DNA of 9,404 nt from Deltaproteobacteria bacterium (GCA_030593645.1 JAUVGT010000185.1:1-9404); one strand, 5' to 3'. Positions 1-7,393 are shown, counted from the stretch's first letter. The notes: generated from the letters alone by a model not told the origin. Program-made: numbers and translations.

Positions 1-60
1 ATTCCATGGAACAAAAAAGTGCTGGTGATGCAAAGATATTCTGATAAAAATATTTATTAA
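1..60 (+). CDS. Possible 3' end of an upstream gene (partial)
   Basis: Frame 1 is open from the window edge to a TAA at 58-60, giving the tail IPWNKKVLVMQRYSDKNIY. It would end 116 bases before the start of the solute-binding protein gene. Only 19 codons are visible. Another frame (from 3) also stays open to a TGA at 42-44, so the choice of frame is weak. I recognise no family in it. It is listed because an upstream same-strand gene would affect how the importer operon is transcribed. Confidence 0.2.
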   Translation: MPWNKKVLVMQRYSDKNIY

Positions 61-122
61 ATAAAGGAAATCACGGTAAAAAGATGGGACATATAAATAA
101 ATATATATTTTTGATTAAACAA

Positions 123-128
123 TATAAT
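123..128 (+). promoter_or_regulatory. Candidate -10 box for the ABC importer operon
   Basis: A perfect TATAAT lies about 50 bases before the solute-binding protein start, in an AT-rich stretch (roughly 85-135). The predicted start of transcription near 135 would leave a leader of about 40 bases with a full ribosome binding site. No good TTGACA-like -35 sits 16-18 bases upstream, so the call is tentative. A perfect 10-bp palindrome, AACAATTGTT, covers 129-138, directly over the predicted start, and could be an operator. Confidence 0.35.
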
Positions 129-164
129 AACAATTGTTCGAAGGTTTCGCACTATAATGACCTT

Positions 165-173
165 GAGGAGGAG
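165..173 (+). promoter_or_regulatory. Strong ribosome binding site that fixes the binding-protein start
   Basis: GAGGAGGAG ends three bases before the ATG at 177. The AGGAGG core (166-171) is five bases from that ATG. It is the best Shine-Dalgarno sequence in the window and shows that translation starts at 177, not at the earlier in-frame ATG at 84. The permease genes and the second ATPase have much weaker sites, consistent with the binding protein being made in excess. Confidence 0.8.
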
Positions 174-176
174 ATT

Positions 177-1796
177 ATGAAAAGGTTACCGAGTGTTCTA
201 CTGGTTATTTTATTCTTTCTTTTCGTTATTACACTACCCCCGGCAATGGCCGGGTCAAAGAATGACGGAAATCCTGACGGCGGTAATTTGAATTATGGTG
301 AATACGGCCGACCGGCTACTTTAGATCCGATTACGAGTAATGACATGATCTCATTAAGAATCAGCGAGCTCGTTTTTAACGGGTTGGTCGGTATCGATGA
401 GAAACAGGATATTGTTCCAGAGTTAGCTGAAAAATCAGAAGTCTCAGGTGATGGCCGTATTTATACTTTTTATTTAAGGCAGGATGTTAACTGGCATCCG
501 CGTGAAGGCGAGGAGCCATTGCCGTTTACAGCGGATGATGTTATTTTTACATACAACATCATGATGCATCCAAAGACAATAACTCCGCTAAAAGTTAGAT
601 ATGAATTTATTGCAGAGGCAGAAAAAATTGATGACTATACCGTCAAATTTACACTTAAACGGCCAATTTTAAATGCACTTGCCAAGTTCAGCTTTAAAAT
701 CATACCCAAACACGGTCCTCAAAATTCGGAATATTTAACCCGTGAAGATCCATTTGTCCATAATCCTATCGGTACCGGACCATATATTTTAAGAAATGTT
801 ACGGCGGATCGGGAAGTCATATTGATGGCAAATCCAGAATATTTCAAGGGAAGGCCGCATGTTAACAAGTTTGTCGCCCGCCCGTTTGCAGACCAGAACA
901 TAATGGGCCAGGCACTTATGTTTAATGCCATAGACATGATTGTACTGGTAAACCACAGAGATGTACCGCAAATTCAGGGTGATAAACGATTTGTTTTACA
1001 GCCTTATAATGCGTTGTCATATTCGTTTTTTGCCTACAATATGCGAAATCCGATGCTGGCGGATAAACGGGTTCGGCAGGCATTCACATATGCATTAAAC
1101 CGGCAGGAAATGCTTGATTCTTTTTTCCAGGGTCAGGGAACGATAATATCCGGTCCATTTGCACCGGGAAGCTGGGCGTACAACCTTGATGTTCAGCCGT
1201 ATCCCTATGATCCCCAGAAAGCATCAGATCTACTGACCCAGGCGGGTTTTGAAAAAGGGGAGGATGGTATACTGGAAAAGGATGGAAAAAAGCTTTCCTT
1301 ATCACTGAAGGTACCGATCGCGAAAGAGAGTGAAGCGGTGAAACGGGTGGTGCTGGCTTTTAAAAATTATCTTGAAAAAATTGGAGTGGAAATTAACGGG
1401 GAGTTCAAGGAATGGCTGGCCTGGAAAGAAGATGTGTTTCTAAACCATGAGTTTGATCTTGTTTTTGCTTCCTGGGTGTTTGATGATTCAGCGGATATTT
1501 CATCCCTTTTTCATTCAGCAGAAATAGGAGCCTGGAAGAATAATTTCGGTGCATATTCCAGTACGGTTGTGGACGGTCTTATCGTGGAAAGCAAACTGAC
1601 TCTTGACCATGAAAAACGAAGAACGATCAATCGAAAACTTCATGCAATGATTGCAGATGAAAACCCATATACATTTCTATGGACGCTGACAAACTATGCG
1701 GGTTATAACAAAAAACTGAGACACGTTGCGATTCACCCGTATAAGTTTTTTTCATTCGCAGATGAATGGTTTATACCGATCTCGGAACAGCGGTAA
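177..1796 (+). CDS. ABC transporter periplasmic solute-binding protein, family 5 (peptide/nickel type)
   Basis: This is the extracytoplasmic receptor that captures the substrate and delivers it to the two permeases encoded downstream. From the ATG at 177 it has 539 residues, normal for SBP_bac_5. Residues 1-25 are a classic Sec signal peptide: MKR, a hydrophobic core (about 7-20), then PPAMA with likely cleavage after A25. There is no lipobox cysteine, so the mature protein should be soluble in the periplasm. Family hallmarks follow: the start of the mature fold with ATLDPITSND, the YTFYLRQDVNWH...PFTADDVIFTYN signature, IGTGPYIL, and DKRVRQAFTYALNRQEML. An in-frame ATG at 84 would add 31 polar residues ahead of the signal peptide and lacks a ribosome binding site, so I reject it. 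Family membership is sure. The substrate (peptide, nickel, sugar or other) is not determinable. Confidence 0.93.
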   Translation: MKRLPSVLLVILFFLFVITLPPAMAGSKNDGNPDGGNLNYGEYGRPATLDPITSNDMISLRISELVFNGLVGIDEKQDIVPELAEKSEVSGDGRIYTFYLRQDVNWHPREGEEPLPFTADDVIFTYNIMMHPKTITPLKVRYEFIAEAEKIDDYTVKFTLKRPILNALAKFSFKIIPKHGPQNSEYLTREDPFVHNPIGTGPYILRNVTADREVILMANPEYFKGRPHVNKFVARPFADQNIMGQALMFNAIDMIVLVNHRDVPQIQGDKRFVLQPYNALSYSFFAYNMRNPMLADKRVRQAFTYALNRQEMLDSFFQGQGTIISGPFAPGSWAYNLDVQPYPYDPQKASDLLTQAGFEKGEDGILEKDGKKLSLSLKVPIAKESEAVKRVVLAFKNYLEKIGVEINGEFKEWLAWKEDVFLNHEFDLVFASWVFDDSADISSLFHSAEIGAWKNNFGAYSSTVVDGLIVESKLTLDHEKRRTINRKLHAMIADENPYTFLWTLTNYAGYNKKLRHVAIHPYKFFSFADEWFIPISEQR

Positions 1797-1820
1797 TTAT
1801 CTTTATCACAGGAATTTTGG

Positions 1821-1849
1821 ACAGGCAGGGTTTCAGTGACCCTGCCTGT
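1821..1849 (+). terminator. Intra-operon stem-loop (attenuator or mRNA 3'-end stabiliser)
   Basis: ACAGGCAGGGT (1821-1831) and ACCCTGCCTGT (1839-1849) form a perfect 11-bp stem with a 7-base loop, 25 bases after the binding-protein stop. The following TTATTATAAAA is only a partial U-tract, so termination is probably incomplete. Stem-loops at this place are well known in binding-protein operons (malE-malF being the classic case), where they protect the 5' message or reduce transcription into the permeases. Here the role is inferred from position and shape. Confidence 0.65.
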
Positions 1850-1867
1850 TTATTATAAAAAAAGAAC

Positions 1868-2827
1868 ATGAAAACCTCTTCAATAAAACCAATAACATTA
1901 CTGATAATCAGGGAAATGGCAATGGCAGCCCTCCTGCTTCTTGGGGTCAGTTTTGTTGTGTTCATCATCCTTTTCCTGTCACCCGGCAATCCATTCAATG
2001 CCCTGCTTAAGGAACAGGCGGCCACCGGTGCGGTCAGCGATGCAGCCAAGAGGGGTTTGAGCGTTCCGTCTTCCTGGTATACCCAATATCTGTCCTGGCT
2101 TGGGAACATACTTAAAGGTGATTTCGGAAATTCAATTCAAACGGGTCTTCCGGTTTTAAGTGAAGTGATTCGTGTGAGTATTAACACTGTTTACCTAACC
2201 GCGGGATCCATGATCATGACTCTTGTGCTGGCGGTTCCCATAGCCGTACTTTCCGCAAGACGGGGCCTTACTCCAACCAACTGGTTTTTCACAATATTTA
2301 CATATGTGGTCTCTGCCATACCTGTTTTCTGGTTTGGATATATAGTCATTTATATTTCAATTCACCAGTTTGGAGTTTTTCCTCTCGCCTCTAGTTCAAG
2401 CTCCCAGGGATGGAGCTGGTTTCATTTTATGCTGCCTGTCATTGTTCTAGGGCTGGGTAACGGTACAATCAGTGAAGTGGTTCGTTATTTGCGAGAAGAA
2501 ATGAGCCGTGTTTTTGCCGAAGAATATATACTTACCGCGCGCGCGAAGGGCGCTTCAATCTGGAAGCATTCATTTAAAGAAGGGTTTTTACTGCCCATTA
2601 CTGAAATAATCGCATCAAAAATTCCTTTTCTACTGGGCGGAGCTGTAGTCGTGGAACAGGTATTCAGCTGGCCGGGTATGGGAAGGATGGCCTGGCAGGC
2701 GGCTCAGTACAGGGATTATCCACTTATAATGGGGATAACGGTTGTAGCTGCAATTATAGTTCGTATGGGGAGTTTGATGCAAAGGGTTGTTCAAATAATG
2801 GTGAACCCGAGAGCATCCAGGGAGTAA
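1868..2827 (+). CDS. ABC transporter permease, DppB/OppB family
   Basis: First of two integral-membrane subunits that form the translocation channel in the inner membrane. At 319 residues it has the usual length. Visible family marks: an N-terminal helix (about 17-38) ending in LSPGNPF, GDFGNSI at 84-90, the EAA loop YILTARAKGAS...KEGFLLPI (about 220-243) that contacts the ATPases, and EQVFSWPGMG at 263-272. About six membrane helices are predicted. The usual C-terminal pattern (D-x2-Y-x3-DPR) is altered to Q-R-V-V-Q-I-M-V-NPR, a mild departure. The start at 1868 has no clear Shine-Dalgarno sequence. An in-frame ATG at 1916 would remove the basic N-terminal segment that precedes the first helix, so I kept 1868. 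It follows the stem-loop and precedes the partner permease by 42 bases. Confidence 0.92.
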   Translation: MKTSSIKPITLLIIREMAMAALLLLGVSFVVFIILFLSPGNPFNALLKEQAATGAVSDAAKRGLSVPSSWYTQYLSWLGNILKGDFGNSIQTGLPVLSEVIRVSINTVYLTAGSMIMTLVLAVPIAVLSARRGLTPTNWFFTIFTYVVSAIPVFWFGYIVIYISIHQFGVFPLASSSSSQGWSWFHFMLPVIVLGLGNGTISEVVRYLREEMSRVFAEEYILTARAKGASIWKHSFKEGFLLPITEIIASKIPFLLGGAVVVEQVFSWPGMGRMAWQAAQYRDYPLIMGITVVAAIIVRMGSLMQRVVQIMVNPRASRE

Positions 2828-2869
2828 TAAATAAGATTTAATAGACGATATACGTTTTAGATAAAATTT

Positions 2870-3763
2870 ATGAAGAAATACTCTCAGATTTCAATAAAGG
2901 TCAGTGATTTTTCAGAAGTGCCGTTCTGGAAAAAAGCAAATACGATCGATCTTATTTGTGTGGGGTACGGGCTTACTATTTTTATCCTTGTACTGGTTTC
3001 CTATATTTTGGGCGCGACGGATTTCCTGCCGGGTGATCCGCAGAAACTAAATCTTGCTTTGTTAATGGCCCCCCCGGGGACCGAAGGACATATTTTAGGC
3101 ACCGATTTTGTGGGCCGGGATATATTATCCAGACTGATCATCGGTATCCAGGCATATTTCCTGCCCGGTCTTCTGGCCATTGCCATTTCTCTTATACTGG
3201 GGACCTGTTTTGGAGTGGCAGCTGGTTATTGGGAAGGCTGGATAGATACAATTGTAACGTATACCAGTAACCTGCTTAATTCGTTCCCGCGTCTTGTACT
3301 TATCCTTTTAATGGTCGCTGCTTTTAAGCCGGATATATATTATATAATGATTGTTGTGGGTATTACCAATGTCCCGGCTGTGGCTTCTCTTGTAAAAGGT
3401 AAAATACAATTTTTGAAACAGAAAAATTTTATTGAAGCTGCGATATCTCTGGGGCTTAAAACCAGATCCATAATTATAAAGCATATCCTGTGGCATAACT
3501 GCCGGGCAATATTAATTATTCAGGCGACACTCGGAATGGCCGAAGCGATTCTCATGGAAACAAGCTTAAGTTATCTCGGTTTTGGTGTGCAGGAACCCAC
3601 ACCTTCATGGGGAAATATGGTTCAGGCCGGATCAAACTATTTTCTACAGGGTAATTTCTGGCCTTCCACAGCTCCCGCGCTGGCTATCTTATTTACCATT
3701 ATGGGATTTCATCTCCTGGGAGACGGGTTAAACAATATCCTGGAAGGAAAGAGGAATAAATGA
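2870..3763 (+). CDS. ABC transporter permease, DppC/OppC family
   Basis: Second membrane subunit, expected to pair with the preceding permease in the inner membrane. At 297 residues it matches the family. Seen in order: a cytoplasmic N-terminal tail and first helix (about 28-48), the conserved HILGTDFVGRDILSRLIIG at 74-92, an EAA loop at about 186-210 (NFIEAAISLGL...KHILWHN), and the signature ETSLSYLGFGVQEPTPSWG at 230-248. The C-terminus reads GDGLNNILEGK where most relatives have GDxLRDxLDPR, echoing the altered tail of the partner permease. The ribosome binding site is weak. Its stop codon overlaps the next gene's start (ATGA at 3760-3763), a sign of translational coupling to the first ATPase. 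Confidence 0.92.
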   Translation: MKKYSQISIKVSDFSEVPFWKKANTIDLICVGYGLTIFILVLVSYILGATDFLPGDPQKLNLALLMAPPGTEGHILGTDFVGRDILSRLIIGIQAYFLPGLLAIAISLILGTCFGVAAGYWEGWIDTIVTYTSNLLNSFPRLVLILLMVAAFKPDIYYIMIVVGITNVPAVASLVKGKIQFLKQKNFIEAAISLGLKTRSIIIKHILWHNCRAILIIQATLGMAEAILMETSLSYLGFGVQEPTPSWGNMVQAGSNYFLQGNFWPSTAPALAILFTIMGFHLLGDGLNNILEGKRNK

Positions 3764-4863
3764 GCAACGGGCCCGTACTGGCAATTGAGAACCTTCGAAC
3801 TTATTTTTTTTCAAGGAGCAAACAGGCATTTATTCGATCCGTTGATGGTGTAACCCTGCATATCGAAAAGGGGAAAACACTTGGTATTGTGGGTGAAAGC
3901 GGAAGCGGAAAAAGTGTTACAGCACTCTCAACCATGGGGCTTATCAGTGCCGAACCCGGAGTTATTATCGGAAAAATCGGGCTTAAAACAGAAACTGTTC
4001 AAAAAAATCTGCTCAGAGACCTCAAAGACCATGTAAAAATCAATATGAGTACAGGCCGGATAATGAGTGTATACAAGGATTCTTTGGGATGGCAGAAAAA
4101 GATTAACCGTTTAATGAAGGGGATACGGGGGAAGGAGATCGCCATGATTTTTCAAAACCCCAAGCTTTCCATGAACCCTTTCTCATCAATCGGTAAGCAG
4201 ATCGCTGAGTCGATTTTGCTCAATACTTCTATAAGCAATCGAAATGAAGCCAAAGACAAGGCCATTTACTGGCTTGAGCAGGTGAAAATGGATTCACCCC
4301 GCTTAAGGTATTATAATAATCCATATGGACTTTCAGGTGGAATGTGTCAACGCGCGATGATCGCTATGGCACTCTCATCAGAACCATCGCTTTTAATCGC
4401 AGATGAACCGACCACAGGACTTGACGCCACGATTCAATCAAAGATTGTGGATCTCCTGGCTCATCTCAAGACTTCATTTGGTGTAACCACAATGCTTATC
4501 AGCCATGATATTGATGTCATAAAGAGCCTTTCTGATAATGTTGCGGTTATGTATGGCGGGACTGTTTTGGAACATGGACCTGCCAGGACAATCCTGACGT
4601 CTGATTATAAATACAAGCATCCCTATACTGCGGCACTGCTATCGTCAATTCCAAGTCAGGAGCATATCAGAGAGAAGAAAAAGCTTCAGGTGATTGAGGG
4701 CGATGTGCTGGATACAATTAACATCCCTGATGGATGTCGGTTCTTTGAAAGGTGTAATAAGGTGACAGACAAGATTAAAGAACAGTGCGAGCATACAGAG
4801 CCTGATTTGAGGGAAGTTTTTCCGGGACACAAGGTCAGGTGCTTCCGATTTTTCAGAACTTGA
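3760..4863 (+). CDS. ABC transporter ATP-binding protein, DppD/OppD family, with an insertion after Walker A
   Basis: Cytoplasmic ATPase that powers import, probably as a heterodimer with the product of the next gene. At 367 residues it is longer than a typical ~330-residue relative. Motifs: Walker A GESGSGKS at 45-52, Q-loop FQNP with Q132, signature LSGGMCQR at 191-198, Walker B LLIADEP at 211-217, and the H-loop histidine H249. The C-terminal oligopeptide-type extension has four cysteines (C326, C332, C343, C361) in the arrangement that binds a [4Fe-4S] cluster in some DppD proteins. Walker A lysine to Q-loop glutamine spans 81 residues, against 49 in my recollection of E. coli OppD. The extra ~30 residues, about 75-125, are rich in lysine. 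AGAGGA at 3750-3755 is a good ribosome binding site. Confidence 0.93.
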   Translation: MSNGPVLAIENLRTYFFSRSKQAFIRSVDGVTLHIEKGKTLGIVGESGSGKSVTALSTMGLISAEPGVIIGKIGLKTETVQKNLLRDLKDHVKINMSTGRIMSVYKDSLGWQKKINRLMKGIRGKEIAMIFQNPKLSMNPFSSIGKQIAESILLNTSISNRNEAKDKAIYWLEQVKMDSPRLRYYNNPYGLSGGMCQRAMIAMALSSEPSLLIADEPTTGLDATIQSKIVDLLAHLKTSFGVTTMLISHDIDVIKSLSDNVAVMYGGTVLEHGPARTILTSDYKYKHPYTAALLSSIPSQEHIREKKKLQVIEGDVLDTINIPDGCRFFERCNKVTDKIKEQCEHTEPDLREVFPGHKVRCFRFFRT

Positions 4864-4897
4864 AAAAGAAATTTAAAAAAGAGTATTATTATCAATT

Positions 4898-5908
4898 ATG
4901 GCCAAGACAATATTAGAAGTAAAGAACCTTAAAAAATACTACACGCAGTCCAAAGGATTATTCTCTTCGCTGAGGGGCAATGTCGGAATTATACCGGCTG
5001 TAGATGATGTCAGTTTTTATATTAAAGAAAAGGAAACGATGGGGCTTGTGGGAGAGACCGGGTGTGGAAAGACCACAATCGGGAAAACTCTTTTAAAACT
5101 TGCACCCGCGACATCGGGAGAAATTATATACGATGGAACCGACATCACTCATCTCTCATCCCGTGAATTTTATCCGTACAGAAAAAAGATGCAGATGATA
5201 TTTCAGGATCTTGATGCCGCGTTAAATCCAAAAATGCGAATTCGATCGATTTTGAAAGAAGCTCTTACTGTTCATCACAAATTGAGTAAGGCTGAGCTGA
5301 AGTACAGGATTGACGATCTTCTCGAAAAAGTGAATCTTAAAAAGAACAAGCTCAGCAATTTTCCGAATGAACTGTCAGGCGGAGAGAAGCGCAGGGTCGG
5401 GATTGCGCGTGCTCTTGCTGTGGGAGCACAATTCATTGTTGCAGACGAACCCACAAGCGCACTGGATGTTTCGATTCAGGCACAGGTTGTCAACCTTTTA
5501 AAGGATCTTCAAAAAACACTAGGACTTTCATACCTTTTTATATCCCATGATCTACGGATTGTAGAGCTGATCAGCCACAAAGTCGCTGTAATGTACCTGG
5601 GGCAGATTGTTGAAATGGGTATGGCGGGACTCATTGCCAATGAACCTCGCCACCCCTATACAGATATACTCTGGTCATCGCTGGTAGATAAAAAGAGCAG
5701 TGAGGTCAATAGAAGTAACGAAGAAAACAAGAAGGCAGGCGGTGGGGGTTTTGATTTTGAACGTCCATTGGAAGGCTGTCGCTTCGCTCCCAGATGTCCT
5801 GTGTATTATTCAAAGAACAAACCGGATATCTGCACCGATCCATCATCATCTCCCACACTTCGTGATATCGGGGATGCTCATAAGGTTGCATGCCACTTTC
5901 CATTATAA
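4898..5908 (+). CDS. ABC transporter ATP-binding protein, DppF/OppF family
   Basis: Second cytoplasmic ATPase of the importer and last gene of the operon, 34 bases after the first ATPase gene. It has 336 residues, the normal length. Motifs: Walker A GETGCGKT at 52-59, Q-loop FQD with Q103, signature LSGGEKRR at 159-166, Walker B IVADEP at 180-185, D-loop SALD, and H217 of the H-loop. The C-terminal domain GCRFAPRCPVYY... carries C294, C300, C312 and C332, again a possible iron-sulfur site. The Q-loop reads FQDLDAALNP where most relatives have FQDPYASLNP, a minor change. No good Shine-Dalgarno sequence precedes the ATG. The stop lies 17 bases from the convergent dehalogenase-like gene. Both nucleotide-binding proteins look catalytically intact. 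Confidence 0.93.
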   Translation: MAKTILEVKNLKKYYTQSKGLFSSLRGNVGIIPAVDDVSFYIKEKETMGLVGETGCGKTTIGKTLLKLAPATSGEIIYDGTDITHLSSREFYPYRKKMQMIFQDLDAALNPKMRIRSILKEALTVHHKLSKAELKYRIDDLLEKVNLKKNKLSNFPNELSGGEKRRVGIARALAVGAQFIVADEPTSALDVSIQAQVVNLLKDLQKTLGLSYLFISHDLRIVELISHKVAVMYLGQIVEMGMAGLIANEPRHPYTDILWSSLVDKKSSEVNRSNEENKKAGGGGFDFERPLEGCRFAPRCPVYYSKNKPDICTDPSSSPTLRDIGDAHKVACHFPL

Positions 5909-5925
5909 AGTGTGTCATCTGTTGT

Positions 5926-7299
5926 TTAATCTTTAAGGATACCTGGTTCATCGGCAAACCAGTTCGGTTTGTGGGTGTGTCTCGGACTTCTTGAATAGAA
6001 TACATCATCCATGAACAGTGCGAGCCTTCTTGCCAGTGCGTTCCTGCTGGAAAAAAACCTTACAATCCTGTGATAAAATGTGTTTGGTTTTGAATAGGGA
6101 CAGACGGTCACACATATGGTGCAGTCTGTACCGAGTTTTTTCCAGTACTGATAACAAGATTCCATATTGCTCTGCCATTTGGTTGTTCCCCGGATTTGTT
6201 TTTTTTCGTCAGGGTCAATGGCTCCTGATGGGCAGTTATCTGCGCATTTTTTACAGAATTGGCAAAAATGCTGAACACCGAAATTGATAGGACTGTCTTC
6301 GAGCAGGGGAAGATCGGTGGTAACGGCAGCCAGCCTGATGCGGGGACCATGGGTTGGAGTAATAATAAGGCCGAGTCTTCCAAGTTCCCCAATTCCGGCG
6401 TCATGCGCCAGGGCGGTATTGAGAATGTGATAATTACCATCAATATGTGCCCTTGAGCGATATCCAATCTCTGATATGTAAGTTGCCAGCGAAATACCGA
6501 TATTCGCGATTTTCATATATTTTACAGCGGTCTCTGTGGAACCCGGAGAAAGCGGGGCACTGTGAATCATCTGGTGTTCCATTTCGATCGAAAAAACAAT
6601 TGCATATTTATGTTCAGGTTCAAGGGGCTGTCCCCAGTCATCCAGACGACGGCCGGTATGGGTGTAGACATGGTAGTCTTTTAACGCGGTGATCCTGACA
6701 TCAAGAGCTCCCAGGTATTTAGTGAATCCCTTAACCCGTTTTGTGGCTTCATCAGGAGTAAGTCTGATCGGATCTCGTTCGGGTTGTCCAGGGTCTGCAA
6801 GAGAATTGAAATTTTCAATATACTTGAAGACTGCTTGGAAATACCTGGAATCGAGAGGGTGAGCGTATGTTCCACCGGGGTCTCCCACAGGAGGCATCGA
6901 GCGGAGGTTGTCATCAAACCGTTTTATACCGGGATTGATCTTTTGATAATATTCCTCATACTGAGAAGTACCTTTTATTAACTTCATTCGGCCAAAAATA
7001 ACATGGCGTTCATCAAAACGCGTGATTTTTGAAGAATCAATTTTAAGGGGGGCAGATTTGCCGATGGGCAGTGAAAAGAATAAAGCACCAAAGATTATGG
7101 CCGACCAGACAGTGATGATGAGGTGAAGGGTAAACGCAGGCAGAAAAAACCCCGTTCCATACCACATACAGGCAAAGACAAATGTCATTAACAGTGTGAA
7201 AAAACCGGCGCGGTTTTCCCTTTCAAAAAATGAAGTAACGGCAAAACCGCAAAGCCCTGCTATTAAGAATAATCCGGAAATAATAAAGAAAATCTGCAT
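5926..7299 (-). CDS. rdhA: Membrane-anchored reductive dehalogenase homologue (hybrid RdhA/RdhB type)
   Basis: The 457-residue product has three hydrophobic helices (about 2-22, 31-51, 53-77), then an RdhA-type catalytic region, then two ferredoxin-like cluster motifs. RdhA features include HVYTHTGR (210-217), KYAIVFSIEM (231-240), ATYISEIGY (272-280), AGIGELGRLGLIITPTHGPR (301-320) and AAVTTDLPL. Cluster 1 is C346-x2-C349-x2-C352-x3-C356-P and cluster 2 is C382-x10-C393-x2-C396-x3-C400-P. RdhA proteins are corrinoid and iron-sulfur enzymes that remove halogens from organohalides, normally exported by Tat and held by a separate RdhB. Here there is no Tat motif and no rdhB nearby, and the helices seem to do RdhB's job. 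Such hybrids are known from Deltaproteobacteria genomics but, to my knowledge, without proven activity. QueG, a relative, lacks membrane helices. AAGG about ten bases before the ATG is a modest ribosome binding site. Substrate and even dehalogenation are inferred. Confidence 0.85.
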   Translation of the reverse strand: MQIFFIISGLFLIAGLCGFAVTSFFERENRAGFFTLLMTFVFACMWYGTGFFLPAFTLHLIITVWSAIIFGALFFSLPIGKSAPLKIDSSKITRFDERHVIFGRMKLIKGTSQYEEYYQKINPGIKRFDDNLRSMPPVGDPGGTYAHPLDSRYFQAVFKYIENFNSLADPGQPERDPIRLTPDEATKRVKGFTKYLGALDVRITALKDYHVYTHTGRRLDDWGQPLEPEHKYAIVFSIEMEHQMIHSAPLSPGSTETAVKYMKIANIGISLATYISEIGYRSRAHIDGNYHILNTALAHDAGIGELGRLGLIITPTHGPRIRLAAVTTDLPLLEDSPINFGVQHFCQFCKKCADNCPSGAIDPDEKKQIRGTTKWQSNMESCYQYWKKLGTDCTICVTVCPYSKPNTFYHRIVRFFSSRNALARRLALFMDDVFYSRSPRHTHKPNWFADEPGILKD

Positions 7300-7363
7300 G
7301 TTCGATATACCTTAAAAATGGTTGATGATATGTGGTTATCGGGTATTTGAAATTAACTGAAGT

Positions 7364-7393
7364 TGTATATACAGGTGTGTACATATAAATCAA
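7364..7393 (-). promoter_or_regulatory. Candidate sigma-70 promoter and overlapping operator dyad for the dehalogenase gene
   Basis: Reading the minus strand, TTGATT (7393-7388) and TATATA (7371-7366) form a -35/-10 pair with a 16-base spacer. TATACA (7369-7364) is an alternative -10 with an 18-base spacer. Exactly over the spacer and -10 lies a 24-bp dyad: TGTATATACA (7364-7373) and TGTACATATA (7378-7387) pair at 8 of 10 positions around a 4-base centre, and the first arm is itself a perfect palindrome. A repressor-type operator would sit in this position. No GG-N10-GC site of sigma-54 type was found between the two genes. Confidence 0.4.

Noticed and set aside
153..158. Second TATAAT as the importer's -10 box
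   Set aside because: Transcription would begin at about 165, inside the ribosome binding site, leaving almost no leader; a -35 is also missing.
84..176. N-terminal extension of the solute-binding protein from the ATG at 84
   Set aside because: It would bury the signal peptide behind 31 polar residues and has no good ribosome binding site, while a near-perfect one precedes the ATG at 177.
1771..2109. Open frame of 112 codons on the minus strand
   Set aside because: It lies antisense to the end of the binding-protein gene and the start of the permease, across the stem-loop; both opposing genes are well supported.
6108..6467. Open frame of 119 codons on the minus strand within the dehalogenase homologue
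   Set aside because: It is a shifted-frame shadow of the iron-sulfur region, whose correct frame is intact.
5926..7299. Epoxyqueuosine reductase (QueG) as the identity of the iron-sulfur protein
   Set aside because: QueG is a soluble tRNA-modification enzyme. This protein has three membrane helices and RdhA-type motifs (GIGELGRLG, TPTHGPR, TTDLPL, YSRSPR).
7364..7373. TGTATATACA as a LexA-type SOS box
   Set aside because: The E. coli-type box needs CTGT-N8-ACAG; the spacing here is four bases.
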